Assembly (NCBI GenBank): GCA_036346205.1
Contig: JARFJB010001495.1
Span: forward strand, 4,896,501 to 4,960,500
Direction of reading: 5' to 3'
DNA from: Vesta saturnalis
Taxonomy: Eukaryota; Arthropoda; Insecta; Coleoptera; Lampyridae
Length of the DNA stretch: 64,000 nt
Position 1 is the first letter of the stretch. Each line of letters starts with the position of its first letter. Made by a program: the position numbers and the translations under genes. Below the pieces are notes generated by a model, which was given only the letters and a program-made list of their open reading frames with translations, did not search any database and was not told the origin of the DNA. Shown in pieces: positions 9,510-28,700 of the stretch.

Positions 9510-11667
9510 GGAATGGTAGCTAGAATGCTAGCAATGGAAGGAGGAGTTTCGCCCGTCATCAATTGTGGGGGAGGGTTTTTTAACCCCTAGATGGACTTTT
9601 CAACTCTTGATGTTAATTTTACCCCTAATTAGCACCCCCATGGTTTCTTCTTCTCCTTAACGTCGTTTTTCAACCCCTAGACGAAATTTTCAACCCTTGA
9701 TGGCATTTTTACCCTAATTAGTGACCTTCGAGGGTGGGGCCTGCTTCTTTACGTGGGCGATTTTCACCCCTTTGCTGGAATTTTCACCCCTTTGATGGTA
9801 TTTTCACTCCTAAATAAGGCCTTTTTGGCTGCATTAAGAGCCTTTTTGGCCCTAAGTTTAGAGGATTGGAACGGGTCTGGGGGTTGTCACGTGAATTTTC
9901 GACCCTAATTAAGACCTTTTTGGCAGCCCCTGGAGGGCAGGCAAGTACGCGCGCATAGTGTTCTGATTTGTGGGCGTGGTGGTAGGCCACGAGTTTCTGT
10001 TTGGCCTATGGACTCAGACCCCTTGGTTTCTAATTGGTTGCGGGGCGTGGCTTGCTGTAGGGGCTTCGCCCCCTTATGGTTGTTTTTAAGTCTCTACAGG
10101 TTATGGAGTCTTCGGAACTTGTTGTTGTGTAGGACTTCGCAACTTACTCTCGAGACTTCGTCCCCTTATCCTGGCCTCTTTGGCGGAAAATTTGAATTTG
10201 TATTTAGTCTCTGCATTCTACTTGGTTATGGCGGGGAATTTGAATTTGTATTCTGATAAGGGACTCTAATTCTAGCTTGTAAGACATGTATAAGTCTTCG
10301 GAACTTGCCTTCGGGTCTTAGCTCCCTTGTTGTGGCCCCCTTGTCCTAAAATTTGAATTTGTTTGTGGCGCCATCTACTTGTGTATAGACTAATGAACGT
10401 TTTCTGTAATATAGCTGGCGCCACCTATCGGTATAATTTAAAAGTACGTACAGGACCCTGTAATGGTAACGCCGGGAAATTTGAAATAAGTGGGTCTAAC
10501 ACTAACTTTTAAGGTAGGACAAATGCATCTGGGTCTCAACACAGTTACGCACAATACATTTTGGTTTTAATTATGAGTCATAATTAAATTTATAAATAAA
10601 AAAGATAAAGGGTTTTAAGTATTTATTATAAGTAAAACTACTTTGAGGTTTAAAACTAATGAATGTTTCCTGTAATAGGGACTGGCATTATTGGAAATGG
10701 AAAAATGATAATTAAAATATTTTACATACAAGGTCTGTCTTAGCGGACGCCCCTCGGCCAAAAAAGGTCTTAGATTTATAAACAAGCCTGAACGTTCTAA
10801 GTCGTTATTATTCTGCTTTTAATTATTAAATTAATTTAATTGATTACATTTTGACAGTCATTTTGTTTTGGCGGGGAAATTTTAAATCGACAGAAATTAA
10901 TCAAACCAATCAATAGGCTAATAAAATGAGCCAATGCATATCAAACCAAATCAAGTGTTTTATTTTCCACAACGCTTATCACTATCATTAGACAACCATA
11001 ATAATAATATCACTCAAATTCGGAAATACATCTGGCAAAAAGGGTCCTAGATGTATAAACAAAGTTAAAAGCACTATCTCGTCTTAAAAGCAGGACCGAC
11101 AAAATGGACTCCATAATGGTCCACAAGACACGTCTTGCAACCAATCAGAAACCAGGCCCACCAATCGGAACACGGTATGCGAGCGCATTTGCCTATCCTC
11201 CCTGGTCTGCCGAAAAGGCCTTAATTAGGTTCGAAAATGTCACGTGACCACCCCCACACTCGTTCCAAACCCTTAAACTTAGGGTGAACTTCTCTAAAGG
11301 TTCTTAATACAGCCAAAAAGGCCTTAATTAGGGGTTGAAAATACCACCAAAGGGGTGAAAATTCCATCAAGGGGTTGAAAATCATCCCTGCAAAGAAGCA
11401 GATCCCATCCTCGAAGATTACCAATTAGGGTAAAAATGGCATCAAGGGTTGAGAATTCCTTGTAGGGGTTGAAAAACGCCCCAAAAAGAAACACGGCTGC
11501 TAATTAGGTGTAACATTAACATCAAGTGTTGAGAATTCCATGTAGGAGTTGGAAAACGACTCCGAAAAGAAGCCATGGGATGGGAAATAGCTACAAGCAC
11601 GTACGCGTGACCTCCCCCACCACGACGTCACAAACCAAACTCCTACCCTTGTACTGCTAGCCGTTAC
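9510..11667. mobile_element. foldback element with ~0.55-kb inverted arms
   Basis: The left arm (about 9510-10062) and right arm (about 11124-11667) are inverted copies. Outermost they share GCTAGCA...GTAGGAGTTT and GTGGGGGAGG; further in, TTTTTCAACCCCTA and CCTAATTAG words; then GCCTTTTTGGC; innermost TTTCTRATTGGTTGC. Identity by eye is roughly 75-80 per cent. Each arm also repeats internally: TTTTTCAACCCCTAGA followed by a TTTTACCC-CTAATTAG segment occurs twice about 93 bp apart in the left arm. The 1.06-kb interior has no protein homology and repeats TTTGAATTTG and GGCGCCAYCTA words. No transposase is present, so it is taken as a non-autonomous DNA element; its target duplication was not identified. 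Confidence 0.7.
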
Positions 11668-14100
11668 AAAATAGAAGTGAAACAAGATCATTATCTAACC
11701 TGTAGCGGGTGCCAATATCTGTGTATCTATGGCTCCTTTACAATACTGCAGAACTATTGACTGGGAGGCTTTAACCCTGTACAATCTAAAAAGAATAACC
11801 TCGCAGCTACCGAAGTAATTAGAGCACTGTGGGTGCATGGTCAGAAGATTTAGTACTTGCACTGGACTAGTGCATACGTTGGTAAGGGAAATGTTTTTAA
11901 TAGTAATAGTAGATGCTATGAATTTACTAAAATACAACCCTGAAAATTCAAGGGACTAAAGAGGAAAGGGAACAGAAGGAAAAATATTTTATTAGCACAA
12001 CATAAATAAAAACGCAGATAAATCAAAGCAATAAATTACGTATTCAGTAATTAACAAGTTGAGAATGCACTTCTAGGATTGCCAGACCGAATAGAATTGC
12101 ATTGTCAAATATATTTAATATCCTCGTCTAGCGTTCAAGTGGTGTCGCCTATTATTTTTTAATTCAATTTCAGAATCTGAAGTCAGAGGTTCAATATTCC
12201 GTACCACGAAAAAGCTACACTTGCACGCACACATACACGTTTATTTAATAAACATAAAAAAAGGAATCACATTTTAAGTTACGCAAGTTATTGATTTATT
12301 CAATAATTATCGAAATTTTCATTCGGCATAAAGCAGTAACACATCAAAGTAGTCAGTTATTTGTAAACGTTACTTAGTCAACGCAATAATTATGAGTAGA
12401 ACTAAAAAGAACGTAGACCATTGAGCTAAAAGGTGTATGGGCTATGAAAAAATTTAATACTCTTACAAACCGATCTTTATGTGAAACTGACTACTTAAAG
12501 TTAATAATAAAGAAATAATAGTGTTCGTGGCACAAAGTTTCTATCCTAAATGAATGATAAATACAAATAATTTACATTAAGATTCTTTATGCATAATTCT
12601 AGCTGAAGCTGAGACACCAAAGACAGCTACAACCGGTACGAGAATCATTTGTATTGTGTTAATGTAAACTGACAAAGCAAATAAGTAAACAATAGCTAAC
12701 AGTTATTATAGATATATAAGTTAGTAAATTGTATATATAGAAATGGTTCATTTAAGCAACATTCAATACTGTAGATAACTGTGCAACTGATACAACTAAA
12801 TAGTTCACTTGAAATTACTATGTTCTATATAATAGCTACACAATTTCCACTTGTTCAAACAGGCAGTAGATTGGTGTATATAATTAGTTAACGTAAATTG
12901 ATTGCTTCGACAACCAGGTGAAATGATTGTAATTGTAGGCTAACCTGTTTCGATGTCTTCATGAGGTATGAAAGTGTACTGGTATTGTGTAGATAGTAGT
13001 TTACATTTACAGTAAGTGATCTTGAATTTAAACAAAGGTAAACATGTAATTTCAGCAACAATCGTTTAAGTTATTTTCCGAAGTAATAACAATGATATGA
13101 CTAGAATGCTGATATCAGTACATAAAAGTCCATACAAGGAAAAGTAGAAGCAAAAGTAAAAGTCCTAATGCAATTACAGATATAAGTTTGATATGTATTT
13201 AAAATGAAATCAATTTAAATTACCACATTGAACACACATGTTGATACGTAAAACTTTATTTCCGAGAAAGATAGTTAAAAATAAAATATATAACTTATTC
13301 AGTATAAACATGCATTGGATTATATCTCAATTAAGCTGGGTTAAAAATTAAACAAAATTCTAGTGCACGTGTTTTTAAATTCGATATCTTTCTTAGAAAG
13401 AGATTGTCTCATACATTAGAATCTAATTCTACTAGTAGATGTAAACGTTTATAAAATTTACATAATTAAGTTAATTTCATTGTAGCAATACAAAATAAAG
13501 ATACATAACGATGAGTTATTTACTCCCACAAAATAGAACATTAAAATTGAATAAAAGAATACATAATAAGAATGATATACAAGAGTCAATGGCGAAACAT
13601 AGAGTTTTTATTTAGGATAAAATTATTATGTATTACAACAAATTTACCAAATAAGTTGTTAATGTGGACTAAAATAACAAATTTAACACTACGTACATCA
13701 AAAACCATATCGTGATTCAAATTAGTTTCAATATGTCTTCAAATCGGAACTGAAACGACAAATGTTTACTTATTTACGAATCTATATTGAACTTATAGCC
13801 CATTTACGTTTTAAACTAGTAATGAAATAATTGATTTAAACTGTGTTGGTTGTAGACGAATTCTGTACAGTGAACTGTTGTGTCTCTTGTACAGAGTGGC
13901 CAATTTATACCTTGGAAACAGAATATCGCCCAACTAGCGGACAAAAATTGAGATACTTGCAGAATTTGAAAACCCGCGAAAATTATTTTTAACTTAGTGA
14001 AAGTTGCCACGGCAGCACTCGCAACAAGAAAAGAACAGTTTAATTTTTCTTAATTTACGTAATAACTGATTATCAAAATTTATTTCACTCAATTCTATAC
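11668..14100. other. AT-rich stretch, no gene seen
   Basis: The reading frames are short, with no motif of a known family, no microsatellite longer than a few units and no inverted repeat noticed. The small open frames near 11695-11937 and 13816-14010 have no recognisable features. Confidence 0.4.
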
Positions 14101-14116
14101 AATACTCTGAAAACCT

Positions 14117-19190
<5,074 letters not shown>

Positions 19191-19199
19191 GTGTGTGTA

Positions 19200-20989
19200 A
19201 ATGGATGTATGTTAGTGTGTATGATAACTTCAGAACGTAAACACATACGTACTAGCAATTTTGAATAAAAGCTTGTTTTCATTTCGCTTGGAGCTGATTA
19301 GATTTTGGAAGAAATCCAGCAGTATAGAGGAGGGTTTATTAGAGGCAGATTTTTGTTTTTATCAAATATTTCTAAAACAGCTGCTTATTTCAAAGATATG
19401 AAAACACCTAGATATTGATCTTAAAAACATTGATTAATTGTGTTCCATGCTATTGCTTGATACGACGCGTCAGTTTAGGGCAAAAGATTTTTAAGGTTAG
19501 TACAAGTGTTTTCAATGTCAGAATAACGGTTAACTTTATAAGAAAAAGTCTAGACTTTCCTTTATAAAGATTTTTAATGTAAAGACAAATAAATGTAAAA
19601 ATTAAACAAATGTGATTGAAAACGCTTAAGTTGTATTATCGATTAGAGGCAGGCGACTTTGGAATTTTTTTAAGCCAACATGTATTATGTTTAAGAATCC
19701 CTATCTGACATGAAGTTTTAAACGTCATTCTGACACAGATTATTGTTTTTGTTTTTACGGTGTTGCTTGTTTTCGTTATGAACGTATAAGGATGAGATTG
19801 CACCGTTATCCTAAAAAAATTACAATTGAGATGTAACAACCCTTTTGGAGTTGTATTAAAATATACCTTAATTTAAGGCCTTTCATTGATTTAGTTGTAA
19901 ATATAAGAAAAAAGTTTTTAATTATTGAAATATAGGTATGAGGTAGGCAACTTAATTTGCATATCTTTATAGTGAATATTTTCATAAAGGTATATTCCCA
20001 TAAATCGTTTTCTGATCATTTGATTTGCGCAACGCGTCATGATCATCACCTGACCTCCTACGACTTGCTAAGCATCCATTTTACTCACTTCCTGATGCAC
20101 CTTGCAGCAGGAAGCGTTGTTTTTGTGGTTTTCCACCTTAATTTTGTGTGAAAGTGCCATTAATTTTATGGTAAGATATCTTTTAACTTGTTATATTAAA
20201 AATTAAAACATTTGCTCTTTTCAGGTACTTTTTTTACTGTTACTTTTATTTTTACTTCGATTTACAATTTAATTACATTTTAAATACGCATTTAATTTTA
20301 TGATTGCAAATTTTATTGGAAAATTTTAAGAAATGCAATAAACGAATTATTCAATTTAAAGAAGAAATTTTTAAGAGATAATTTCAGTTTTGGGTGTAGC
20401 TGATAACATAAAAGCATTGTTATTGCATAAATTGTGCAACATTATACAAGGATTACGTCATCTTAGTTTGCAGTTCAGCATCATGTTTTTATAATACCAG
20501 GGATCTTCAAGAAGGTTTTGTATATATTGTACAGGTATTAATTTTTAATGATTATTAGTACTTTAAGGCTATAACTAGTTTTCAAGGCCTAAATTTTAAC
20601 TGTCAATAAGCATAATTGTATATTTTTATTTTTTTATATTTTGATAAAATTTTTATTGTTAACAAACTCGGTTTAGTTGTTCCGAGATAATTAAAAAAAA
20701 ATAACTTGGCGTCCGAGATCATTTTATTAGTATTACATTTCATTTTTTTTATTATTTATGTTCAGTGAAAATAACACAGCAGATTTTGTGGTAATTAAGC
20801 AAATCAAAATTATTGAACCCACCCTACTTAAACTACCGACTGACTCAAGGGCATTATTTGTGGTGAATGGTTAGTATCTCCAGTCAGTTTGACGATTTGT
20901 GCTTTGGAGAACTTATTTCTTGATTTCATTTTTACTTACATTTTTTAATTAAATTTTTTATACCATTTACACCTCTTTATTTTATAAAG

Positions 20990-20990
<1 letters not shown>
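19200..20990. other. AT-rich stretch, no gene seen
   Basis: No recognisable reading frame, RNA gene or repeat structure. Base composition is like the other unannotated AT-rich parts of the window. Confidence 0.4.
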
Positions 20991-20993
<3 letters not shown>

Positions 20994-21050
<57 letters not shown>

Positions 21051-21056
21051 TATATG
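20994..21056. repeat. (TA)n microsatellite
   Basis: About 27 TA units with one TAG interruption near the right edge; no repeat terminus is seen beside it. Confidence 0.95.
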
Positions 21057-21449
21057 TAAATTGTTGGTTTAAAGTCAATAAATAAAACACTAGAAGTGTA
21101 AATCATATATTTCAACATCGGTTGATGTCGTCGTCCATGACAAATTGCTATTATTATAGTAAAGAACTACTAGAATGCTGTCAATGTAAAAAACTGTAAT
21201 AACAGGAAACCTGCTCGAACTATTTATATCACCTGTCAAATATTTGCCTACGTGACTACTCCTCATGCATTACTGAAACTACCGGATGCAGAAAAGATCA
21301 AATAATGCAGCCTCCCACGTTATCCGATGTCCCGAAGTAACAAACTTTCCTCTATCGGAGAAATACTGTGACATTATTTATTTGGAAAAAGTTGTTTTGA
21401 TGTACATTCCAAACATACTCGGTCGGTCATTCACATCATCAGTATGCAG

Positions 21450-21640
21450 TACAAATCTCCACTTGTACCAAACCGGCACAGTCCACATTCTTCTACACGG
21501 CTTCTAAACTCTGGAATGATCTCCTTAGTTGCTGGATTCCTCTCACTTATATGAAAAAATTTAAAGTAGTTGCTCATAGGAAACTCTTGGCAATGCAATG
21601 CCCCTACATTAATCCTCTTAAGTGTTCCTGAGTGCTTTAA
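21450..21640 (+). pseudogene. possible C-terminal scrap of a non-LTR reverse transcriptase ORF
   Basis: With one frameshift the plus strand reads SPLVPNRHS, then FFYTASKLWNDLLS, then a stretch ending KKFKVVAHRKLL before a stop. This resembles the end of many LINE ORF2 proteins, where a PxxRT segment is followed by an xxxLWNxLP segment and a basic FKxxLKxxLL tail. Nothing upstream confirms it, so the call is tentative. Confidence 0.3.
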
Positions 21641-21659
21641 CACGATAGGCGCAATTTAG

Positions 21660-24220
21660 CCTGTTGAGGTCCACAATTACTAAAAACAAACAAACTTAGG
21701 TGCTTATTTTTCAGCACGCTGAGCATGATGTAGACATGACGGTAAACTTATTAAGAATGAAATCTGTAGTTTTTCAACTTTCTTTTCTTCTGCACCGGAA
21801 AGTTAATTGTAGGGGTTACAACTTTTTACCCAGAAATACAGTCAAAACAATAGCTATAAGCTATCTAGCTAGCTAACCATTAGTAGTTGATGCGTTTAGA
21901 AATGCATGACATTTCCATTGGTGTATAGATTTCGGCCTATAAATACGAATAAAAACAGTACCTACAACATTAAAAAGCGTAATAATTGTAGTTCTAAAGT
22001 TTTATCGCAAACCCATAAACTTGTAATGTTGCTAAATAAATTCCTCAAAATGGATGAGTATCCTTGTATCAAAAAAGTTAAATCCACACTTTAACAGTTA
22101 TTCTGATTCCGTTACGTGAATAACCTTATATAGTACATAGGATGTACTACATTATAAGTCATAATGTAGAGCGTATTAAATAGATAAATTTAACGGTTTG
22201 AAGTTAAGACTTACAGGCTCTAAAATGGCTAAGAATCCTTTGTATATAACAAAGAGGATAACTGAAGTATGTTGTGCAGCAATATTTACAACGAAGTTTA
22301 GTTGGAAATATAGATATTATACTTGCGTACAATACATAAACGTAGTTCTATCCAGGGAATGGAACATCATTATTCTATATAATGAATTGTGTGGAATGTA
22401 GATTTAGATTGATGCAGTATTATTCCCAAATTAATTTGCTAAAAAGGTTTTGTTCAATTTATAACATTGTATACCTAAATAGAGTTTTGCTAAAACGGAT
22501 TATACGTAACATAATGCAGATAAAATATTAATTGTTAGAATGAAAACGTAACTAATACTCTCTTGAGCAAATTAATTAAGTCTGTTACCATAAAGCTTGT
22601 CAGAAAGTGATCAAATGCTGAGCTTTGGAGATTATTGATGTAAGGTTAAAGTTCGAGGTTGATAATGCTTCGTGTGTACTAGGTGTAAGTTAATATTTGG
22701 TTTGAGTACACTACCAAATAATTACGTATATCTGTTATTTCGAGAGAAATATTTTTTATAACAAATTTTTTTCATTTGTAGGTCATGATTTAACACGGCT
22801 ACGTGAACAATTTTCTTTCAGAGATTTTGATCTTACATTATCAATCTACAAAGTAATTGCAGTACGAAATTTTGAAAACAAGTAAAAAAGACATTTTGTT
22901 TGGATCAACTCTCATCAATCTAGCTCATGCGATAAAAATACGTTATTATTAAGAAAAAAGATGTAGACTTTTTTGCTCAGGCAGAACGATTTTAAAGTCT
23001 TCAGAACGGAAATATACGCAAGCAGATGAGTTATGCATTTCGACTTGGATACTATTCCTCCGTAAAAGTAATTTCATATTTATTGAATTAAAAAAATATA
23101 TTTTTCCTTTAATGCATTACGTTAAATTTAATTTAGTTCATTTTGGATTTTTCTCTTAAAGTAATAACGGTTGTTGAGAAATAAAAGATTTACTTGAGTT
23201 ATACCATATACACGTTGTTTAATTGCTGCAAATATAAAGCTTCCAAGCTAGAACTATATAAAATATGGTACATAGCTAATATACAGCTATTGTTTTTATA
23301 ATTTTTAACCAGATTTTAATGAAACTCTAGGTGTGTTTATATTTTTGAATACCGTTCACTCACCCCAGTTCAAAGTACAAACTGTATGACAGCCTGTAAT
23401 TTTACCAGAGCATAACTTATTATAAAGGCTATGGAACTGGACAAAAAATTGCAATTAGCATGGTGCAATAGATGATATAAAAAAGTAAACTCTGCAGTTC
23501 ACTACTCGGTAGCCACTTTTTAAAAAGCCTAACAGTATAGTAAGACACGAGTGCATTCCCACTGATTTTTAGAAAGGAAACGATCGATAGTGAAATGCTG
23601 TAAAAAAAATGTCCGAAATATGACAGAGCATAAATGTTGTACACTGTTCTGTAGCGCATTTCAATAAAAGTTTAAAGGCGCGCTATTGCCCGCGCTTTGT
23701 CCTAAGCCAAGTTACAGGGACAATTTCGGTGTCAAATAAACGCGTACATGTCAGGATGTACTGCTTGCCATAGAACATCTAGCCCCTTCAGCCTCCCTTT
23801 TAGGCACGGAAATCGTGGAAAGTAAAAACAATGCATTTTGCTTTAAAACGCACATAGTACCGAATAAAAGCATATAATCAAAGGTACTATATTAGGACAC
23901 GTTAAGTTGCAGTAAAGTGGTTAATAAAATGGTAAATCATTTTTATGAAAGCCAAATTTTCTTATTCAGTACGTATCAGGAGCAACAAATAGTTTCTAGT
24001 ATTGGTTTTTTCCTAATTCATCAAACAAAGAGTGGGAGAATGGGTAAATGTTTATTTGGAAAAATGCTCAAAACATTATTTTGGTTTAACGTATTTTAAT
24101 CAGTATAGTTTCGTTGAAATGGGCTTTAACTTTTAATATTAAATGATTTCTAAATTCCACATGGTGAACGGTAACAAACATACGGCGGTATGAAACATAA
24201 TTGTTTTACCTATTAGACAG
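21660..24220. other. AT-rich stretch, no gene seen
   Basis: Short frames only. A small patch richer in G and C (about 23690-23810, with GGCGCGC and CCCGCGC words) stands out but matches nothing I know. Confidence 0.4.
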
Positions 24221-24507
24221 TCAAAACACGCACACAGGACACACTACACACACACACACACACACACACATGCACACACACACGCATACACGAACTACAA
24301 GCGCACACTGTCACATACGCAACGACGCACACGCACACGCACACGCGCACGCAGGTGCACGCACGGACGCACAGCACACGCACACGCACAGCACACACCA
24401 ACGCACACACACGCACACCACGCACACGCACACCACACCACACGCACACCACACACACGCACACGCACACGACCGGCACACACGCACCACAGCACGCACA
24501 CCACACA

Positions 24508-24571
<64 letters not shown>

Positions 24572-24576
24572 CACCA

Positions 24577-24624
<48 letters not shown>

Positions 24625-24708
24625 ACGCACACACACACGCACACGCACACGCACACGCACACGCACACGCACACGCGCGCGCACGCGCACGCGCACACGC
24701 ACTTTCAA
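24221..24708. repeat. (CA)n array with CACACG variants
   Basis: About 490 bp of CA dinucleotides on the plus strand, with many CACACG and CGCACG units at both edges and purer CA in the middle. The frames through it encode only Thr-His or Cys-Val runs and are not genes. Confidence 0.95.
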
Positions 24709-25206
24709 GTGGCTTTTTTAAAACAATAATATACACATAAAGGTAATTTTTATTATTAAATTTAACATTTAATATTTATATAAGCATATGCGTTTATCGC
24801 CGATAGCGCTATCACCTTCCACCTGTACTTATTCGATCAACAAAATATGCCACTTTATTCTATTAAATTTTCCTTATTGTACCTCCAATATATAACGTCT
24901 TAACTATGCTAAACAAAAATGCTTCAGCCTGACAATAGGGGTATTCAGGGAGAAATAAATGTAATGGGATCAACTGAGCATCAACCGTTTACTAACTAAC
25001 TAACTATACAGAGGACATTATTGGGTTAATAGATTTAATAAGAATAACTATACCAAGGTTGGCATTTAGAGCAAAAAAGAGAGATGTAAGCGACTAATAA
25101 AGTATTTGGAAAGAAATCTTTGCAAAGAAAGAAACTTACCCTCTCTGCCAGAATCGTTAAGTAGAGCAACAATAGAAAGATCGTTGTCAATTGATAGTTT
25201 GACTTT
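24709..25206. other. AT-rich stretch, no gene seen
   Basis: Nothing recognisable between the CA array and the SINE pair. The minus-strand frame at 25035-25265 runs partly into the SINE tail and has no family features. Confidence 0.35.
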
Positions 25207-25500
25207 TTAAATCCTAACTTTTTTTTTAAGTAATTAAAAATTATTATTAATTTTATTAAATACATAAATAAAAAGTTTACCTCGAGTAGGATTTGAACCT
25301 ACCACCTGTACTTTGCTAGAGTACCGCGCTAACCAACTGCGCCACCAAGGTTCAAGCCCCAATCGATGTAAATTTTGTCTTTATGTATGTAGAACTGATG
25401 TGAATTCTAAATATAATGAGAATTACAATCAAATTACTTATATTAATGGAATGTGAGCCAGCAATATCGCAAGGATTCACACATACCAAAGCAACTTGAC
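25207..25500 (-). mobile_element. tRNA-derived SINE, minus orientation
   Basis: Same unit as the dimer at 2229-2852, here on the minus strand and nearly complete at its 5' side (GTCAAGTTGCTTTGGTATG at 25482-25500). The tail diverges after TTTTTAATTAC and runs into an A-rich tract. It faces a second copy at 25526 across a 25-bp AT spacer, forming a head-to-head pair. Confidence 0.8.
25279..25351 (-). tRNA. tRNA-like cloverleaf in the minus-strand SINE (AGC anticodon)
   Basis: Seventy-three bases folding as in the SINE copy at 2686: acceptor ACCTTGG/TCGAGGT with two G-T pairs, D stem GCGC/GCGC, anticodon loop CTAGCAA, T arm GTAGG/CCTAC. Both pol III boxes are intact. Context marks it as the SINE promoter region rather than a host tRNA gene. 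Confidence 0.5.
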
Positions 25501-25525
25501 TATATATAATATAATAATTGAACAT

Positions 25526-25714
25526 TAGTCAAGTTGCTTTGGTATGTGTGAATCCTTGCGTTGGTTAGCGCGGTACTCTATCAAAGTACAGGTGGTAGGT
25601 TCAAATCCTACTCGAGGTAAACTTTTTATTTATGTATTTAATAAAATTAATAATAATTTTTAATTACATAATTACCTTTGAACTTATTCGTTCATAACAA
25701 AAACTTATAATAAT
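25526..25714 (+). mobile_element. tRNA-derived SINE, plus orientation, internally deleted
   Basis: Begins GTCAAGTTGCTTTGGTATG, then jumps from AATCCTTGCG straight to TTGGTTAGCGCGG, so about 140 bp including the first quarter of the tRNA-like part is missing. The anticodon position reads ATC instead of AGC. The tail to AACTTATAATAA is intact. It ends about 50 bp before the start of the L1/Tx1-type ORF2. Confidence 0.75.
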
Positions 25715-25767
25715 TTTTTTTAAGTAGTTTCATTATATTTTATTTTCGTTTTTCTTAACTAGCTGCG

Positions 25768-28700
25768 ATGGAAGACTTAACTAAAAACATTTTAAAAATT
25801 TTCACGCTGAACGCCAAAAGTTTAAGAAGCAAATCAAAGTGGGAGGAATTGACTACTTTCTTAAATATAAATTCACCAGATGTGTTATGAATTTAGGAGT
25901 CAAACATAAAAACATTGCCAACCAACCGACTATGTAATAACTACAACTTCTTCATAAATCCATGTGTCGCAGATTACAGAGGAACAATGATTGCTATTAA
26001 AGGAAAATGTAACCTAAGAGTCACAGATCATCACATAGTTTTCCAATCGTACGTGCAACGAGTTAGGATCATTATTAATGAACAAAGCTGCATATTATGG
26101 AATATATATGTACCACATAACCTAAAAACTGCAACCGCAATACTAAATCTTCTTCGACAAGATTTACAGAACGTCAACATGGGACAGGAAGGTTTGATAG
26201 TTGCAGGCGACTTCAATTGCGCACTGAATCCACGAAGTGATCGGCATAACTCACACGAGCGGTATCTAGCGTTAAGGAAACTATTACAGGGAATAATAGA
26301 TAAATTTGCATTGGAGGATATGTGGACAATGTTTATCAAGAAAGAAGGCGTTACATTATATACCTTGCAATCAGCATCAAGATTACACAGAATATACATT
26401 TCTAAAAACTTAGTTCAATTCACGTCAAACATTTCATTAAAGTTATCCTTTTCTGATCACCTGACAGTGGCCAGTACGTTCAAAATCGAAGAAAACAACT
26501 CTCACACCGCCTACTGGAAATTTAACGATTTCTTACTGGAAAATAAAAAATTTGTTGACGCGATAAACACATTCTTAGACACGGAGGTGGTAAAAAGAGA
26601 CAAGGAAGTAGATATTCTTTCTTGGTGGGAAAGATTGAACATCAATCTGAAGTATATGGTTTGTTTATTCACGAAACAACAGAAAAATACTGAAAATCTC
26701 GAACTGAGAAGTTTACAGGGACAAATTGAAGAAATAAATCATAATCATAATCTTAATACACATCTCAATTCAACATCCAACGTAAAAGAAATAATGAGTG
26801 ATGCACAAGATTGGTACAAAAGGAAATCCGAAAAATGTTTATTACAACATAAACTTGATGAAATAGTCTACACCGATAGACCATCCCTCTCCAGAAACCA
26901 ATTCTCTACCCTCAAACCAGTATTAAAACTAAAGCAGAATGACAAAATCGTTAGTAACCCTCCTAATCTATGTCCAATTGTAAGGAACCATTACAAAAAC
27001 AAATATTCCAGAGGACATAGGAGCTTAGATAAATCATCCACCTTGTTCAAAAATTAAAAAAAACTGTCGAACATAAGCAAGATGTCTCTAGAAAACCCAC
27101 TAAGCAAGGACGACTTGAATAACGCGCTTATGTCACTAAATAAAAGAAGCGCACCGGTAATAGACGGTTTCACCGCAAAATTTTACATCATGTTCTGGAA
27201 TAAAATTGGTCCCTTATATCACGAAGTCGCAACCAAAAGTTTAAAAGAGGGCAAAATGTCCCGGTCAATGACCAAGGCTGTTATTAATCTACTGCCAGAA
27301 AAAAAAGGAGACTTGACAAACCTCGACAACTAGAGACCTGTCTCAATTCTGACAACAGATTATAAGATCCTGGCAAAAGCACTATCTACTAGACTTTCTG
27401 CTGTAATAAATACAATTATTTACCCGGATCAAAGCTACTGTATCCCAGGAAGAACAATCTACGATACCCTCCACATTAATAGAGACACGATTTTTATGGC
27501 AAATAAAGCAAACGTGCCACTGGCCATTTTAAATCTCAACCAAAAGGCAGCCTTTGACTGCATCAATCACGATTACCTTTTTACGTGCTACAAAAGCTTA
27601 ATATTAGCAATTTTTTTTTGATCGCAATACAAACGCTATATAAAGAAGCCGTATGTCAAGTTAAAGTTAACAACCTACTAACAAGTGAAATCGCGATCGA
27701 AAAAGGTATACGTGAGGGTTGCCCTATGTCCGGATTCCTATACTCTCTAGTCATAGAACCTTTTCTCTCCCTATGCAGACAATCCCTTCAAGGCACTATG
27801 CTTAAAATCGAACATCTTAAACTTATGGTGAGTGCGTTCGCAGATGACATTTCGGTGTTTAGTTCTGATGACAGTGACTTTGACAAGTTTCGCTTGAGCT
27901 ATGAAATTTTTTCGAAACAATCTGGTTCCGAGCTCAACGTAGAGAAAACGATGGGCTACTAGACGGGAAGCTGGCGAAACAGTAAAGACAAGCCCCTCGG
28001 ATATAAATGGACCAACGCATCTATAAAAATTTTGGAAATCAGTTTATCTGAAAATCAGGAAGAAGATGCAGTACATGCGTTTTGCAATCTTAAAGAAACA
28101 ATTAGCAATTCTATCTCAAAATGGAGACGCCAAGCTCCCTCGCTATCCATGGCAGCAAAAAAGGTTGTAGTGAATCAACCCATTGCACCGAAGCTGTGGC
28201 ACAGTTTTCAGGTGACAACGTTGGATGACATTCAGATAAAGGAACTCCAGAGAACTGTAACAAATTTTATGTGGTCGGGGAAGCACTGGTGTAAAGAGGA
28301 GGATCTATGCTTGCCAGTAGATTATGGGGGGATGGGACTAGTCAACTTAAAATCAAAAGTCGCAACCTTTCAAATATTAACAGCAAAAAAATTGATGAGC
28401 AGTGTAGAACAGCAGAAATGGAAGATAATAATGTATAACGTAATCCAAAACCTAAACCCACATAAGGTATCTTGGTAATGGTTGTACATTGTACAGGAAA
28501 AAAAGAAAACTGATAGAACGGCGGCCTTTATACAATCTTTAAAATCATCTGTGAGGTCTCTAAATATTGAAACTGATAACTTTCCAAGAGGGCTGGTAGA
28601 TGTTAAAAGCATCCCCACCACAAGTTCCACTCTAATTAAAGAAACAAGGCCTCCGTTGTTCGTAACAATTTGGATAGCGATGGGATTCCATACAATCTCA

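Noticed and set aside
24201..24740. Long open frames of His-Thr or Cys-Val in both strands
   Set aside because: Produced by the (CA)n array; the same applies to the frames at 29590-30419.
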